Shown: one piece after another, positions 1-8,215 of the stretch
Position numbering within the stretch: the stretch's first letter is position 1
Layout of the letters: every line of letters begins with the position of its first letter
Source: Natrinema hispanicum
Lineage (GTDB): Archaea > Halobacteriota > Halobacteria > Halobacteriales > Natrialbaceae
DNA length: 64,000 nt
Direction of reading: 5' to 3'
Assembly (NCBI RefSeq): GCF_900111485.1
Contig: NZ_FOIC01000015.1
Coordinates: 18,882 to 82,881, forward strand
Position numbers and translations under genes: made by a program
Notes under the pieces: model-generated
Told to the model about the DNA's origin: nothing
The model's database searches: none
What the model saw: only the letters and a program-made list of their open reading frames with translations

Positions 1-41
1 TCGAAACGGACTCCCAAATCTGCTCACACGCTTGTTGTGTC

Positions 42-902
42 CTATACCGAGACCGAAAGCTCAAGCGCGACGCGCCCGACGATAAACGCCAGTGCGGCGA
101 GAAACATCCCGTATTTGAGATGTGATTGGCCGGCGGTCGGGTTCTCGAAACTCTCGTAGGCGGCAACCAGCATGATGGCATCAGCAGGTGCGACGACGAG
201 TAGATATGCAACGCCGAACTCCGCGCGCAGATACGGAATCGGACTGGCGACGACGGCCGCCACGAGCAAGACGGCTGCGATGGCGAGTGCGCGCCGTTCC
301 CCGATCGCGATCGGAAGCGTCTGCAGTCCCTCCTCGCGGTCCCCCTCGATGTCTTCGACGTCCTTGATGATCTCACGGGTCAGCGTCGCGACCGCCGCGA
401 GTACAAAGAGAACGACTGCCGGCCCAACTCCGCTGCCGTCGATCGCGGCAGCCCCAAAGAGAAACGTGCTGCCGACCAGATAGGCGACGAGCGCGTTGCC
501 CAATCCAGGCAGTCCCTTGAAAAACTCAGTGTACGCGACTAGCGCGAGGAGATTGATGGCCGCGATCCCGATCGCCAACCGTGGCAGTGTCAGCGCGAAG
601 GCGACCGCCCCAGCAAAGAGAACGACGCTAAATGCCAGCGCACCGCGTGGACTCACAGCTCCGCGGGGAATCGCCCGCTCGGGTTGGTTGATCCGGTCGA
701 TCTCCCGATCGAAGTAGTCGTTGATCGCGTTTCCCGCACCGACTGCAAGCCCTGTCGCCCCGATCGCAGCGACGACCGCCATCGGCTCCTCGGATACGCC
801 GCCAGCGATGAACGATCCGATAAACGTCAACACGCTCGCCGCAATGACGTTTATCGGCCGCGTCAACTCGAGCAACCCACGACCCGTCTCGCCGACTGTC
901 AT
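42..902 (-). CDS. UbiA-family prenyltransferase, probable digeranylgeranylglyceryl phosphate synthase
   Basis: Integral membrane prenyltransferase of 286 residues. It probably adds the second geranylgeranyl chain to geranylgeranylglyceryl phosphate, an early step of archaeal ether-lipid synthesis in the cytoplasmic membrane. The first Asp-rich motif is seen as NDYFDREIDRINQPERAIPRG-like sequence around residues 60-80 and the second as KDVEDIEGDREEG around residue 180, with hydrophobic segments throughout, as is usual for UbiA proteins. Length and motifs fit the archaeal DGGGP synthase branch. A TTTAAAC box on the minus strand about 30 nt upstream of the ATG fits a leaderless transcript. Other UbiA members (haem O or menaquinone prenyltransferases) are less likely because of the motif context. 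Confidence 0.88.
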   Translation of the reverse strand: MTVGETGRGLLELTRPINVIAASVLTFIGSFIAGGVSEEPMAVVAAIGATGLAVGAGNAINDYFDREIDRINQPERAIPRGAVSPRGALAFSVVLFAGAVAFALTLPRLAIGIAAINLLALVAYTEFFKGLPGLGNALVAYLVGSTFLFGAAAIDGSGVGPAVVLFVLAAVATLTREIIKDVEDIEGDREEGLQTLPIAIGERRALAIAAVLLVAAVVASPIPYLRAEFGVAYLLVVAPADAIMLVAAYESFENPTAGQSHLKYGMFLAALAFIVGRVALELSVSV

Positions 903-978
903 ACGCGAGCATGGTCATGGAAACTGGTTAAACGGTGCGATCCGCCGTCGTAGACAGCAGTGTCGATGCCGACGCTCA

Positions 979-1086
979 TACTGCCGGACAAAACGGTTCA
1001 GACATCGATCGCACTCGAGACGCTGTCGCCGACGACGACAGCCGTCGAGACGCGATCGAGTAGTCACTGACGTTTGTCCGATAGTA
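979..1086. repeat. Nested palindromic intergenic element, type B (copy 1)
   Basis: The ends are inverted copies: TACTGCCGGACAAAAC at 979-994 and GTTTGTCCGATAGTA at 1072-1086, about 12 of 15 positions pairing. A further imperfect inverted region at the centre is closed by CTGTCG/CGACAG. An element of exactly the same 108-bp length and similar ends lies at 62086-62193. No ORF inside looks real. Confidence 0.55.
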
Positions 1087-1151
1087 GCAGAACAGACTGC
1101 TATCCGATCGACCGCTGGGACCGTGTTTGGATCCCCTCCTGGCGCAGCGTT

Positions 1152-1364
1152 TCAGCGCCACTCCTCGAGGTCACAGAGCAGGTCGCCCTCGACTGCGAGC
1201 CATTTGCTCACTCGTTCGTCGCCGGTTGCGTCCGCGGGAACGGCGGTCCAGACGTCTTCCTCGTCGGCCAGCAACTCGAGTGGCGTGGTGCCGGACTGAT
1301 CAGCGTCCAGCAGCGGGGCCTCGGTGTCAGTCATGGTCTCTGTCGGTACTGAGGTCTCGTCCAA
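1152..1364 (-). CDS. Small acidic haloarchaeal protein (DUF7511-like)
   Basis: A 70-residue acidic protein with no membrane segment or signal. The C-terminal part has the pattern VWTAVPADATGDERVSKWL followed by a Glu/Asp-rich LCDLEEWR end. This resembles small haloarchaeal domains of the DUF7511 type, but the assignment is from memory of the pattern. The first ATG is used; an alternative ATG ten codons downstream (1334) is possible. It sits alone between a palindromic repeat and tRNA-Arg. Function unknown. Confidence 0.6.
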   Translation of the reverse strand: MDETSVPTETMTDTEAPLLDADQSGTTPLELLADEEDVWTAVPADATGDERVSKWLAVEGDLLCDLEEWR

Positions 1365-1450
1365 AAGACGTCCATCGGCGATTGTCAGTGGATGAAAATC
1401 ACCGACAATGGGTGTGTCGGTCCCTGTCGGGACCGGTGAAAATCGAGTGA

Positions 1451-1457
1451 CTTATAC
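1451..1457 (+). promoter_or_regulatory. TATA box of the tRNA-Arg gene
   Basis: CTTATAC lies about 28 nt upstream of the mature tRNA 5' end, the normal archaeal box A position. Just upstream is a GGTCCC-TGTC-GGGACC hairpin. Confidence 0.5.
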
Positions 1458-1482
1458 GGATCCGTCGGAAACGAACCGATGA

Positions 1483-1557
1483 GGGCGCTTAGCTCAGTCT
1501 GGACAGAGTACTTGGCTTCGGACCAAGCTGTCACGGGTTCAAATCCTGTAGCGCCCA
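1483..1557 (+). tRNA. tRNA-Arg (anticodon TCG)
   Basis: The cloverleaf folds by eye. The acceptor GGGCGCT pairs with AGCGCCC, the discriminator is A1557, the anticodon stem CTTGG/CCAAG encloses the loop CTTCGGA, giving anticodon UCG, and the T-arm contains GGTTCAAATCC. No CCA is encoded and no intron is seen. The following 1.8 kb has lower GC and contains decayed genes, so this tRNA may have served as an integration site, although no second copy of its 3' end was found downstream in the window. Confidence 0.95.
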
Positions 1558-1733
1558 CTCACAAACGGCTTGATTCTCGACTAATTCTAATTCCCCGGTG
1601 GAGGGTTCTGTACCTCACTTTCATCGGATTCTACAGTCTGTCTGAGGGGTCCGAAATCTGATCCCAATAGGGAACGGGTTGTGGCCCCACCGCGTCAGGC
1701 GATTCTCGTCGCAAACGCGGGGTGGTCGGTGTG

Positions 1734-2048
1734 ATGGTTGCACCGTGGCCCTCGGTCGACCACTCGACGTGCGAGCACTGCGGAAGCCATGTTACAGATC
1801 GGTGCCGACGTGTCTTCGGTGACGACGAGGACCGAGCCCACCGCTGTGGGGACTGTGATACCTGCGCGCGCGGTTCGCAGCGCGCGGGCGGTGCCGTGAT
1901 GAGGTCTCGAGCATCAGAGTTCGAGAGTTCGAAAGCGAGCGGCGATGTGCTCGAGGGCGAGATCGACGGTAACCACTACTTCACAGTCGCCACGCCGATG
2001 ACGGTCAGTGGAAACTCGATCTCGTCGAGCGTATCGACAGGTAATTGA
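1734..2048 (+). CDS. Small CxxC zinc-finger protein (DUF7563-like), possibly decayed
   Basis: A 104-residue ORF. Its N-terminal third has two CxxC pairs (CEHC and CGDC, about 26 residues apart) around VTDRCRRVFGDDEDRAHRC, like the small haloarchaeal DUF7563 zinc-finger proteins often found near proviral genes. After about residue 55 the sequence becomes Ser/Glu-rich with no recognisable domain and may be read-through into non-coding DNA. An in-frame GTG at 1722 is an alternative start. It lies directly downstream of tRNA-Arg in a stretch with mobile-element character. Confidence 0.5.
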   Translation: MVAPWPSVDHSTCEHCGSHVTDRCRRVFGDDEDRAHRCGDCDTCARGSQRAGGAVMRSRASEFESSKASGDVLEGEIDGNHYFTVATPMTVSGNSISSSVSTGN

Positions 2049-2097
2049 ACAGATTAGCGTGTTGGACACTCAATCCACTGGACAGCTACACAAGACA

Positions 2098-2106
2098 CTT
2101 ATATTT
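2098..2106 (+). promoter_or_regulatory. TATA box for the lipoprotein gene at 2125
   Basis: CTTATATTT is centred about 23 nt before ATG 2125. It supports a leaderless start there rather than at the longer upstream in-frame ATG at 2008. Confidence 0.5.
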
Positions 2107-2124
2107 CTCCTAACACTCGACGGT

Positions 2125-3081
2125 ATGCACCGCCGAACGCTTCTCGCAAGTCTCCCAGCCGGAGCGATGTCTATCGTTGCCGGTTGTTCTGACTGGACAA
2201 CTTCCTATCACTCAGTTTCCCTCGATCCCGTCAATCACGCCGAAATTGCGGACAACACAACGAAAACAGCAGCCGACCTCGTCCCATCTCTGCTCATTGA
2301 CGATCTTATCGCGACGATCCTTGAGGGAGATGCAGTCGAACTCGAGACCATAACAGAACTCAGAATCCTCACTGACCCTCCCTCTAGCGACGAGTCGTTT
2401 TACTACCAAGATGAGAGTGCAGTCTATGAGATCTCCAGAGAGAGACTCACGGCGGGAGGAATCACTGGGCCGAAATACAGCGCCTCTCGGGGAGCGAAGC
2501 TTCCAGACGACGTGTCGCCAACAGACGAAGACGAGGTCCTTCCATTTACGGACCTCCCAGCACATGACCAATGGCGACTTCACGAGACGTTCGAATTTTA
2601 CAAGGGAAGATTAATCGTCTTTGACAATACGACTACTGTTGGATACCTTGAGCCGGATCGTGAGGCGGATTCACGTCTCTTCGATGGTATTCGACAGCGC
2701 TTCCTCGAGTACAACGGCAAATATATCGAGCTCGCCAAACTGGAGGAAGGAACAGCAGTTGCCGAACGCATTCGTGTCTCAGCAGCGCAGATTGCAGCGA
2801 ATGCGACGGCATTTGCAGAACACCTCCTCGACCAGTACGCCGTTGATGCGACATCACTGAGCGAAGAAACACAGGAACTGTTCAACGAAGTGCAGGAAAA
2901 CGGCGGTTCAATCTCCGCTTCGGACGAAGATGACGGATTTGAGCAACGCGAAGTCGTTCTTGCGCAACTCCAAGCAGAACGGAGAGAAATGGATATGCCA
3001 ATTGCAGGTGGGACTGAGATGTATATTTCAGACGAGAACGAATACTATCGTTTCCATTGGTCATCCCATACAGCTCCGTAA
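2125..3081 (+). CDS. Predicted secreted lipoprotein of unknown function
   Basis: A 318-residue protein starting MHRRTLLASLPAGAMSIVAGC: a twin-arginine-like start, a short hydrophobic stretch and a lipobox Cys at residue 21, followed by a soluble acidic body. No known domain was recognised. It contains long helical stretches (around residues 200-290) rich in Glu, Gln and Ala. GC content is visibly lower than in the flanking core genes, with more A/T in third positions, which suggests acquisition from elsewhere together with the neighbouring zinc-finger ORF and remnant. The start was chosen from the TATA box and the signal peptide; a longer in-frame ATG at 2008 would bury the signal sequence. 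Confidence 0.7.
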   Translation: MHRRTLLASLPAGAMSIVAGCSDWTTSYHSVSLDPVNHAEIADNTTKTAADLVPSLLIDDLIATILEGDAVELETITELRILTDPPSSDESFYYQDESAVYEISRERLTAGGITGPKYSASRGAKLPDDVSPTDEDEVLPFTDLPAHDQWRLHETFEFYKGRLIVFDNTTTVGYLEPDREADSRLFDGIRQRFLEYNGKYIELAKLEEGTAVAERIRVSAAQIAANATAFAEHLLDQYAVDATSLSEETQELFNEVQENGGSISASDEDDGFEQREVVLAQLQAERREMDMPIAGGTEMYISDENEYYRFHWSSHTAP

Positions 3082-3108
3082 CCCGATTTCGTTCGTTACT
3101 GTTCGCCG

Positions 3109-3345
3109 ATGTGCAAGCGCGCGAACGCGATCGTGGCTGCAGACGACTACGACGACCCGTCGATGATCGTGGTGATCGAGGCCGCGCTCACGTACCTGAT
3201 TGCGAGTGAACAGAACATCGACGATGCTCGAGGCGATAATCATCAAAATTGGGGGAATAGAGCTTGTATCCCTTCTACCGGTTACAAACATGGTACTAAA
3301 CCCACCAATATAGTTAGCAGTGCGCAAGTCGCTGGACGGCGGTGA
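3109..3345 (+). pseudogene. Remnant of a small haloarchaeal gene (DUF7386-like)
   Basis: Residues 1-42 (CKRANAIVAADDYDDPSMIVV, then IEAALTYLIASEQNIDDARG) resemble the core of small haloarchaeal DUF7386-type proteins. There is no family-like N-terminus, and after the ARG the reading frame runs into unrelated AT-rich sequence. I read it as a broken or frameshifted copy inside the region downstream of tRNA-Arg. The rest of the gene-free stretch 3082-3404 holds nothing else I can identify. Confidence 0.4.
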
Positions 3346-3404
3346 CCGTGATGTCGGTCTCGAGCACGGAGACGAGCGACAGGAACGGGCCAGAGACAGC
3401 GGGC

Positions 3405-3800
3405 TTACTCGTTGAGATGTGACCGGTATCCTTTGGGTTCGAAGCCGCGGCGACAGATCACGCGCTTGCGACCGACGGTGATGGCGCTGATCTGGTCGTC
3501 AGCTTCCATCCGGTCGATGACGTCCTCGAGGTGATCCTGCGACCAGTCAGTTTCGTCTAGAATGGTGGATTGATCGACGCGGCCGCCGCGTTTGACGAGC
3601 AGTCTGAGAATCTTGTCTTCGTCCGGGAGGTCGCGTTCGTCGACACCGTACTCGAGTTGTTCGGCATAACTTAATGTCTCGTCATCTGCTGCCGGACTCG
3701 AGTCTGTGTCCGGTGTCGTCCCGGACTCGTCCGCGTCGGACTCGTCGGTCGAACTGCGCCGGAGAGACGAGAGACGGGCCCGGAGTGCATCGAATACCAT
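3405..3800 (-). CDS. Winged-helix DNA-binding protein, MarR-like, haloarchaeal
   Basis: A 131-residue cytoplasmic protein. Residues 1-45 are a Ser/Asp/Glu-rich disordered tail. Residues 55-125 form a winged helix: DEDKILRLLVKRGGRVDQSTI, a recognition helix around WSQDHLEDVIDRMEADDQI, and a wing with GRKRVICRRG. This matches the C-terminal winged-helix modules common in haloarchaeal regulators (DUF7343-like). It is monocistronic. No neighbour points to a target, so the regulon is unknown. Confidence 0.75.
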   Translation of the reverse strand: MVFDALRARLSSLRRSSTDESDADESGTTPDTDSSPAADDETLSYAEQLEYGVDERDLPDEDKILRLLVKRGGRVDQSTILDETDWSQDHLEDVIDRMEADDQISAITVGRKRVICRRGFEPKGYRSHLNE

Positions 3801-4005
3801 CTATTGATCACCGTCCATTGGGTCTGTCACAACTTGTACGCCCACCTACCTTGATTTTATGTTTTGTGGATGGCATGGGTAGTGTCCGTCGGAGATGGTG
3901 TAGCTATCGTGACGGTGCGGGTATCAAATAGCGGCCGCCTTGCGACCCGCAAGTCAGTTATCATTTTCGGCGACCGACTGGTTCGCCGACACCGCAAACG
4001 GCGAC

Positions 4006-4803
4006 TCACTCGAGTCGAACGCCGTCGTAGTCGTCGGCGAGCGCGTCGAGGGCCTCGTGGTGGTTCGTCGAGTGGGGTGCGGTCAGCGGCGAGACGCTTA
4101 CCTTCCCCTCGACGACGGCCCGGCGGTCCGTACCCGGCGGATCGGGGAGCGCGTCGGGGGTCATCTCGTCCCAGACGCGGTCGTGAAGCGTGACGTGTGC
4201 GCCGTCGCGTTCGGCGTCCATCTCGTAGCGTTTCGAGGGCCGGGTGATCTCGAGCGGTGCGGGCTCGCCGTCGGGCAGCGGGACGTTGACGTTGAGATAG
4301 GCGGCGTGCTCGAAGACGCCAGCCTCGAGTGCGCGCTCGGCGAGGTAGGTCGTGACGCGGGTCGCTTCAGCGTAGTCCTCTGCCGTGATCTCGACGTCCT
4401 CGAATGGGGTGTCGTCGACGGGGACGTACAGCGATGTCGCGATCGCGGGGACGTCGAAGAAGGCGGCTTCGACGGCTGCGCTGATCGTTCCCGAGCGCCC
4501 GAGGACGTACTCGCCGAGGTTCGCACCCTTGTTACAGCCCGCGACGACGAGGTCGGGAAACGGGCCGAGTTCCGCGAGGCCGGCGACGACGCAGTCGGCT
4601 GGCGTCCCGTGGACGGCGTAGCCGAGTTCGTGGTCGTCGACCTCGACTTCGTGAGAGATCGATCGCCCGCACGCGCTCCGATCGCCGGCGGGCGCGACGA
4701 CGGTCACGTTGGCGTGTTCGGAGAGGGCGTCGTACAGCGTCCGGATGCCGGTGCTGTCGATCCCGTCGTCGTTAGTCAGCAGAATCTCGAAGTCGTCGCT
4801 CAT
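4006..4803 (-). CDS. surE: 5'/3'-nucleotidase SurE
   Basis: A 265-residue metal-dependent nucleotidase that removes phosphate from nucleoside monophosphates in the cytoplasm. The family signature LLTNDDGIDSTGIRTLYDAL is at residues 8-27 (Asp-Asp metal ligands). The SGTISAA motif follows near residue 105 and the second metal-binding Asn (GCNKGANLGEY) near residue 92. Length is normal for the family. It lies downstream of the Rsm22-like gene on the same strand, separated by a strong nested palindrome (4858-4938). Confidence 0.93.
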   Translation of the reverse strand: MSDDFEILLTNDDGIDSTGIRTLYDALSEHANVTVVAPAGDRSACGRSISHEVEVDDHELGYAVHGTPADCVVAGLAELGPFPDLVVAGCNKGANLGEYVLGRSGTISAAVEAAFFDVPAIATSLYVPVDDTPFEDVEITAEDYAEATRVTTYLAERALEAGVFEHAAYLNVNVPLPDGEPAPLEITRPSKRYEMDAERDGAHVTLHDRVWDEMTPDALPDPPGTDRRAVVEGKVSVSPLTAPHSTNHHEALDALADDYDGVRLE

Positions 4804-4857
4804 GTCAATGTCGTCGGGCAGCGGTGCGAAAAGGTCACCGCTTCCGGCACTTGAGTT

Positions 4858-4938
4858 ATACGGACTCCTGTACGTTAGTGCCGGTGGGACCGCGACCGTC
4901 CTGCGGTCCCACCAGTCACTCGGTACAGCAGACCGTAT
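4858..4938. repeat. Nested palindromic element, type A (copy 1)
   Basis: The outer arms ATACGGACTCCTGTAC (4858-4873) and GTACAGCAGACCGTAT (4923-4938) pair at 14 of 16 positions. The inner perfect 11-bp stem GGTGGGACCGC (4883-4893) and GCGGTCCCACC (4903-4913) encloses a 9-nt loop. The right arm runs into the TGA stop of the minus-strand methyltransferase gene, so that strand reads TGATACGG. In RNA it would form a long hairpin between two co-directional genes. Related copies lie at 31558-31637 and 44818-44905. Confidence 0.75.
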
Positions 4939-6491
4939 CAGGCGAGTCGGTCGACGATCGTCTCCTCGTCGACGACCAGATTGTAGGCTTCCTCGTCGTC
5001 GTTCCAGAGTGCGAGGATCCGCTCGAACGAACAGACCTCACCGTAGTCGGCCTCGAGCAGCGGCCGGTTGAGCGACGTCTCGGATGTCACGACGGCGTAG
5101 TGGTCGATTGCCTCGCTGCCATCGCTAATCTTGAACAGTGGGTTCGAGCGGCCACCGCCGCGACCGTCGCGGTCGTCGCCACCGCTCAGCGATCGGCTGA
5201 GCTTCGCCGCGACGAGGTCGATCCGGTTGGTGACGTGGCGTTCCATCTCGGCCATCTTCGCCCACTCGCTGGTCTCGAGGGCCATGTCGATCCGCCGACG
5301 GCCATCAAGGCGCAGCTGGGAGTAGGAAAACTGGACGTCGACGTTGACAAACTCGCCGGGGTCGTGGTCAGCGTCGGCGGCCGGCGTCGCCTCGTCGAGG
5401 CGGCGCTGGAATCCCGGCACGGCCAGATCCGGTCGCACGTCGAACGACCAGCCACGATCCGAGGGCGTGTCACCGGGCCAAAGCCGAACGGTCGGGCCGT
5501 AGACGGTCACTGTACCGCGTCGGCGGTCGGCTGCCGTCGTTTCGTCATCGCTGTTGGCAGGCGCAACCGCATCCCGGTCCCACAGCCGCTGGCCCTCGAG
5601 TTCGCGTTCGACCTCGCGCAGGCCCACGCTGGTGTTTTTATCTGCAGGTGCCATCGCGAGGAACGTCCCATCGGGTGCGAGCGTCTCGAGGAACGACCGT
5701 GCCACTGCGGCAGAGTCGTCGAGTTCACTCAGCACGTTACAGGCGAGTATGAGATCGAAGCCGTCGTCGGGGACGGTCGGATCGAACCCGTCGCTGGCGG
5801 TGTCGCTCGGGTCGAATGCCTCCGCAGTGGTCCGGTGGATCGTCGTGTGGACGTTCCGCCCAGTCTCTGCGAGCAGGTCCTCGAGGACGTCCGCAGCCGC
5901 GCTGGGTTCGATCGCGTGGTAGTCGACCAGCGCATCCTCGGGGAGGTAGTCACAGAGCCCGAGCGCGGGCCCGCCGACGCCAGCGCCGATGTCGAGAACC
6001 CGAAGGTTGCGTCCAAACAGCCCACGATCCGCGAGGTCGTCGAGCGCGTACTGGACGGCAGCGTAGTAGGCCGGCAGGTGATAGATCGCATAGCCCGCCG
6101 CTACGTCGTCGTCGTACTCGACCGAGCGGCCGTCGAGGTAGTCGGCTTTGAACCGCCGGATCGTCGACCGGAGTAAGTCGCCAGAGACCCCCTCGTACCA
6201 GTTGGGGCCATAGCGGTCGGCAAGCAGGTCCTCGAGCTGATGTTCGTACTCGGCCGGGAACGCCTCGACCGGTCCCCGGCGGGGCCGCACCGGGTCGTCG
6301 TCGACGGGGACGAACGTTCCATCGTCTCGCTCGAGCAAGCCGAGATCGGCGGCCTCCTCGCGAAGAAGCTGTTTGACGACCGCTGGATGTGGCGTTCCTT
6401 CGATGTACTCGGTGATCTCGTCGGGGTCGATCGGCCGGACGTTGCGTAGATACTTCGCGTTCGACCGAACGGCCTCGCGGTGGTCACTCAT
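4938..6491 (-). CDS. Rsm22-like SAM-dependent methyltransferase
   Basis: A 517-residue protein with a class I methyltransferase fold in the middle. The SAM-binding motif LRVLDIGAGVGGPALGL is near residue 163, and a DLILACNVLSELDD motif IV-like segment is near residue 247. The N-terminal region includes RNVRPIDPDEITEYIEGTPHP and the C-terminal half is long and variable. The overall layout resembles haloarchaeal proteins annotated as small ribosomal subunit Rsm22 family, thought to act on the ribosome, but the substrate cannot be read from sequence. Its start overlaps the end of tyrA by 4 nt, so the two are co-transcribed and probably translationally coupled. Confidence 0.75.
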   Translation of the reverse strand: MSDHREAVRSNAKYLRNVRPIDPDEITEYIEGTPHPAVVKQLLREEAADLGLLERDDGTFVPVDDDPVRPRRGPVEAFPAEYEHQLEDLLADRYGPNWYEGVSGDLLRSTIRRFKADYLDGRSVEYDDDVAAGYAIYHLPAYYAAVQYALDDLADRGLFGRNLRVLDIGAGVGGPALGLCDYLPEDALVDYHAIEPSAAADVLEDLLAETGRNVHTTIHRTTAEAFDPSDTASDGFDPTVPDDGFDLILACNVLSELDDSAAVARSFLETLAPDGTFLAMAPADKNTSVGLREVERELEGQRLWDRDAVAPANSDDETTAADRRRGTVTVYGPTVRLWPGDTPSDRGWSFDVRPDLAVPGFQRRLDEATPAADADHDPGEFVNVDVQFSYSQLRLDGRRRIDMALETSEWAKMAEMERHVTNRIDLVAAKLSRSLSGGDDRDGRGGGRSNPLFKISDGSEAIDHYAVVTSETSLNRPLLEADYGEVCSFERILALWNDDEEAYNLVVDEETIVDRLA

Positions 6492-7264
6492 GTCGGATCC
6501 CCTCCACTATCGCGTCGCTCATCGTGTTCGTCGTGCCAGTTCGCGGCCGCCTCTTGGTACAGTGTCTCGAGGTCGTCTGAGTCGGCGGCGGCGATCTCTG
6601 CGGCGGCGTCGGCGACGGCGTCCGCACCGTCGAACGTCGCCTGAATGTCGGCGTACACTCGCGGCGTCCCCGCCGTCACCTGTGTCGCGAGTCGTCCCAT
6701 CGTCTCGTAGATCGGCGTCTCGAACCCCTCGGGGACCGACTCCGCAGCAAGCGCAAAGGAGAGGACTGCAGCGTGGGTCGCCGCCTGCACGGTCTCCATC
6801 GTCTCGTCGTGCTCCGTGGCAGTGGTCTCGAGTAATTCGTTGCCTCGAGCCTCGAGCGTTGCAAGCAACTCGTCAGTTACCGGTCCCGACCGATTGCAGA
6901 CGGCGGCGATCGAGCCGGGGGCCCGTTCGGGGGCAAACAACGGGTGGAGGCTGACCCGTTCGACGTCCGGCGCGTGGCGTTCCATCGCTGCGAGTGCGGG
7001 TTCCATCACGCCCGAGACGTCGACGATCGCCCGCTCAGCCCGGGGGGCTTGGGCAGCGATCGCATCGGTGACGTGAGTCATCGGCACCGCGAGACAGACG
7101 ATGTCATACGTCGTCGCCCCCTCGAGAGCCGCGACATCGCCCCCGACGGCGTCCGCCGCAGCGGCTGCAGCGTCGCAGTCGATATCGGCGAACGCGACTC
7201 GAGCATCGACGGCATCGCCGAACCACGTCCCCATCGACCCTGCGCCGACGATCAGTACGTCCAT
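6488..7264 (-). CDS. tyrA: Prephenate dehydrogenase
   Basis: A 258-residue NAD(P)-dependent enzyme that oxidatively decarboxylates prephenate to 4-hydroxyphenylpyruvate in tyrosine synthesis. The Rossmann motif VGAGSMGTWFG is at residues 6-16, with AVPMTHV and the VDVSGVMEP loop, and a catalytic-region motif SLHPLFAPERAPG near residue 126. It is slightly shorter than bacterial TyrA and has no ACT domain. It is the first gene of a minus-strand pair; its stop overlaps the start of the Rsm22-like gene. Confidence 0.85.
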   Translation of the reverse strand: MDVLIVGAGSMGTWFGDAVDARVAFADIDCDAAAAAADAVGGDVAALEGATTYDIVCLAVPMTHVTDAIAAQAPRAERAIVDVSGVMEPALAAMERHAPDVERVSLHPLFAPERAPGSIAAVCNRSGPVTDELLATLEARGNELLETTATEHDETMETVQAATHAAVLSFALAAESVPEGFETPIYETMGRLATQVTAGTPRVYADIQATFDGADAVADAAAEIAAADSDDLETLYQEAAANWHDEHDERRDSGGDPT

Positions 7265-7380
7265 TGCTCGCTCCTACCTGCCGGCGTCGCAAAAGCCGTT
7301 CGATCGATACGCACGCAGTCGCACCGACACCCGCCACAGGCGTCCTCGGTGCCAGTTCCGTCGTGCGATCGCACGTCAGA

Positions 7381-7386
7381 ATATAC
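7381..7386 (+). promoter_or_regulatory. TATA box for the 7TM protein gene
   Basis: ATATAC is centred 29 nt before ATG 7413, consistent with a leaderless transcript. Confidence 0.45.
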
Positions 7387-7412
7387 AAGTTATTTGAAAC
7401 GGGACTGGGTGT

Positions 7413-8147
7413 ATGGATTCCGGCCAATTGCTATCCGTATTGCTCATTGCAGGGGCCGGTCTCATCGTCCTCACGACCTATCCGTACCTTGCGACCGGGA
7501 TCGCGTACCGCGACCGCGATAACGGCCTGTCGTATATCCTGTTTCTCATGGGCGTCGCGGTTTGGAACGGGCTGTTCGCCGCACAGGCGCTCGATCCACG
7601 ACCGATCGTGAAAGGGTTTTTCTTCAGCATCGCGACGTTGGGTGCTGTTCTAGCCGGCCTGGGCTGGCTGCTGTTTGCCAGTACGGCGAGTAGCACACCG
7701 CTTCTCGATCGGCGGCGGCTGGTCTATCGCGTCGTTGCCCTGCTTGCCGGGATCGACATCACGCTCGCGATTACCACTCCGACACACTCGCTGTACTGGA
7801 CCGTGGCGGCCACTCCGTCCGTCTCACTTGCCTTCACCGACATCGTCCCAAACGTCGGCTACTGGCTGCATACAGTGTTCCTCACGGCTCTGTTCGGTGC
7901 TGGTGCGACCCTGTTCGGCCGCGCATGGCAGAACGGAACCGACGTTGCATACACGCGATTATATACCCTTGCCGGGTTCACGACGGCTGTGGCGATCCTC
8001 GGGAGCAGTGTCCTGCTTTCGGGCACCACGTCGATCGCACCGCTTGCTGCCGGGTGCCTGACAACGATCGGCTGGATACAGGCCCAACAGAAACGGTATC
8101 TCCGACTCCCGCGACCATACCGGTGGCTAAACAATTTGCTTCGGTGA
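7413..8147 (+). CDS. Seven-transmembrane protein resembling the sensor half of haloarchaeal histidine kinases
   Basis: A 244-residue protein with about seven hydrophobic segments (starting near residues 8, 42, 62, 104, 151, 189 and 210) and a short basic cytoplasmic tail. The pattern, including HSLYWTV in the fourth segment region, recalls the N-terminal 7TM domain of haloarchaeal sensor kinases. There is no kinase, PAS or output domain; the protein ends just after the last helix. It may be a stand-alone receptor module or an unrelated membrane protein. Confidence 0.65.
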   Translation: MDSGQLLSVLLIAGAGLIVLTTYPYLATGIAYRDRDNGLSYILFLMGVAVWNGLFAAQALDPRPIVKGFFFSIATLGAVLAGLGWLLFASTASSTPLLDRRRLVYRVVALLAGIDITLAITTPTHSLYWTVAATPSVSLAFTDIVPNVGYWLHTVFLTALFGAGATLFGRAWQNGTDVAYTRLYTLAGFTTAVAILGSSVLLSGTTSIAPLAAGCLTTIGWIQAQQKRYLRLPRPYRWLNNLLR

Positions 8148-8215
8148 TGACTCGCCACCGAACCCTAACAGAGTCGGCCAACAGTCTCCTGTAGGGTCAG
8201 GCCCAAACTGCGTCC

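Noticed and set aside
1550..3404. Second copy of the tRNA-Arg 3' end as an attR site
   Set aside because: Searched by eye for TTCAAATCCTGTAGCGCCC downstream; none found in the window.
4824..6176. A 450-codon plus-strand ORF opposite the Rsm22-like gene
   Set aside because: Arg/Val/Gly/Asp-rich mirror of the real minus-strand gene, typical of GC-rich antisense frames; no domain or start signal.
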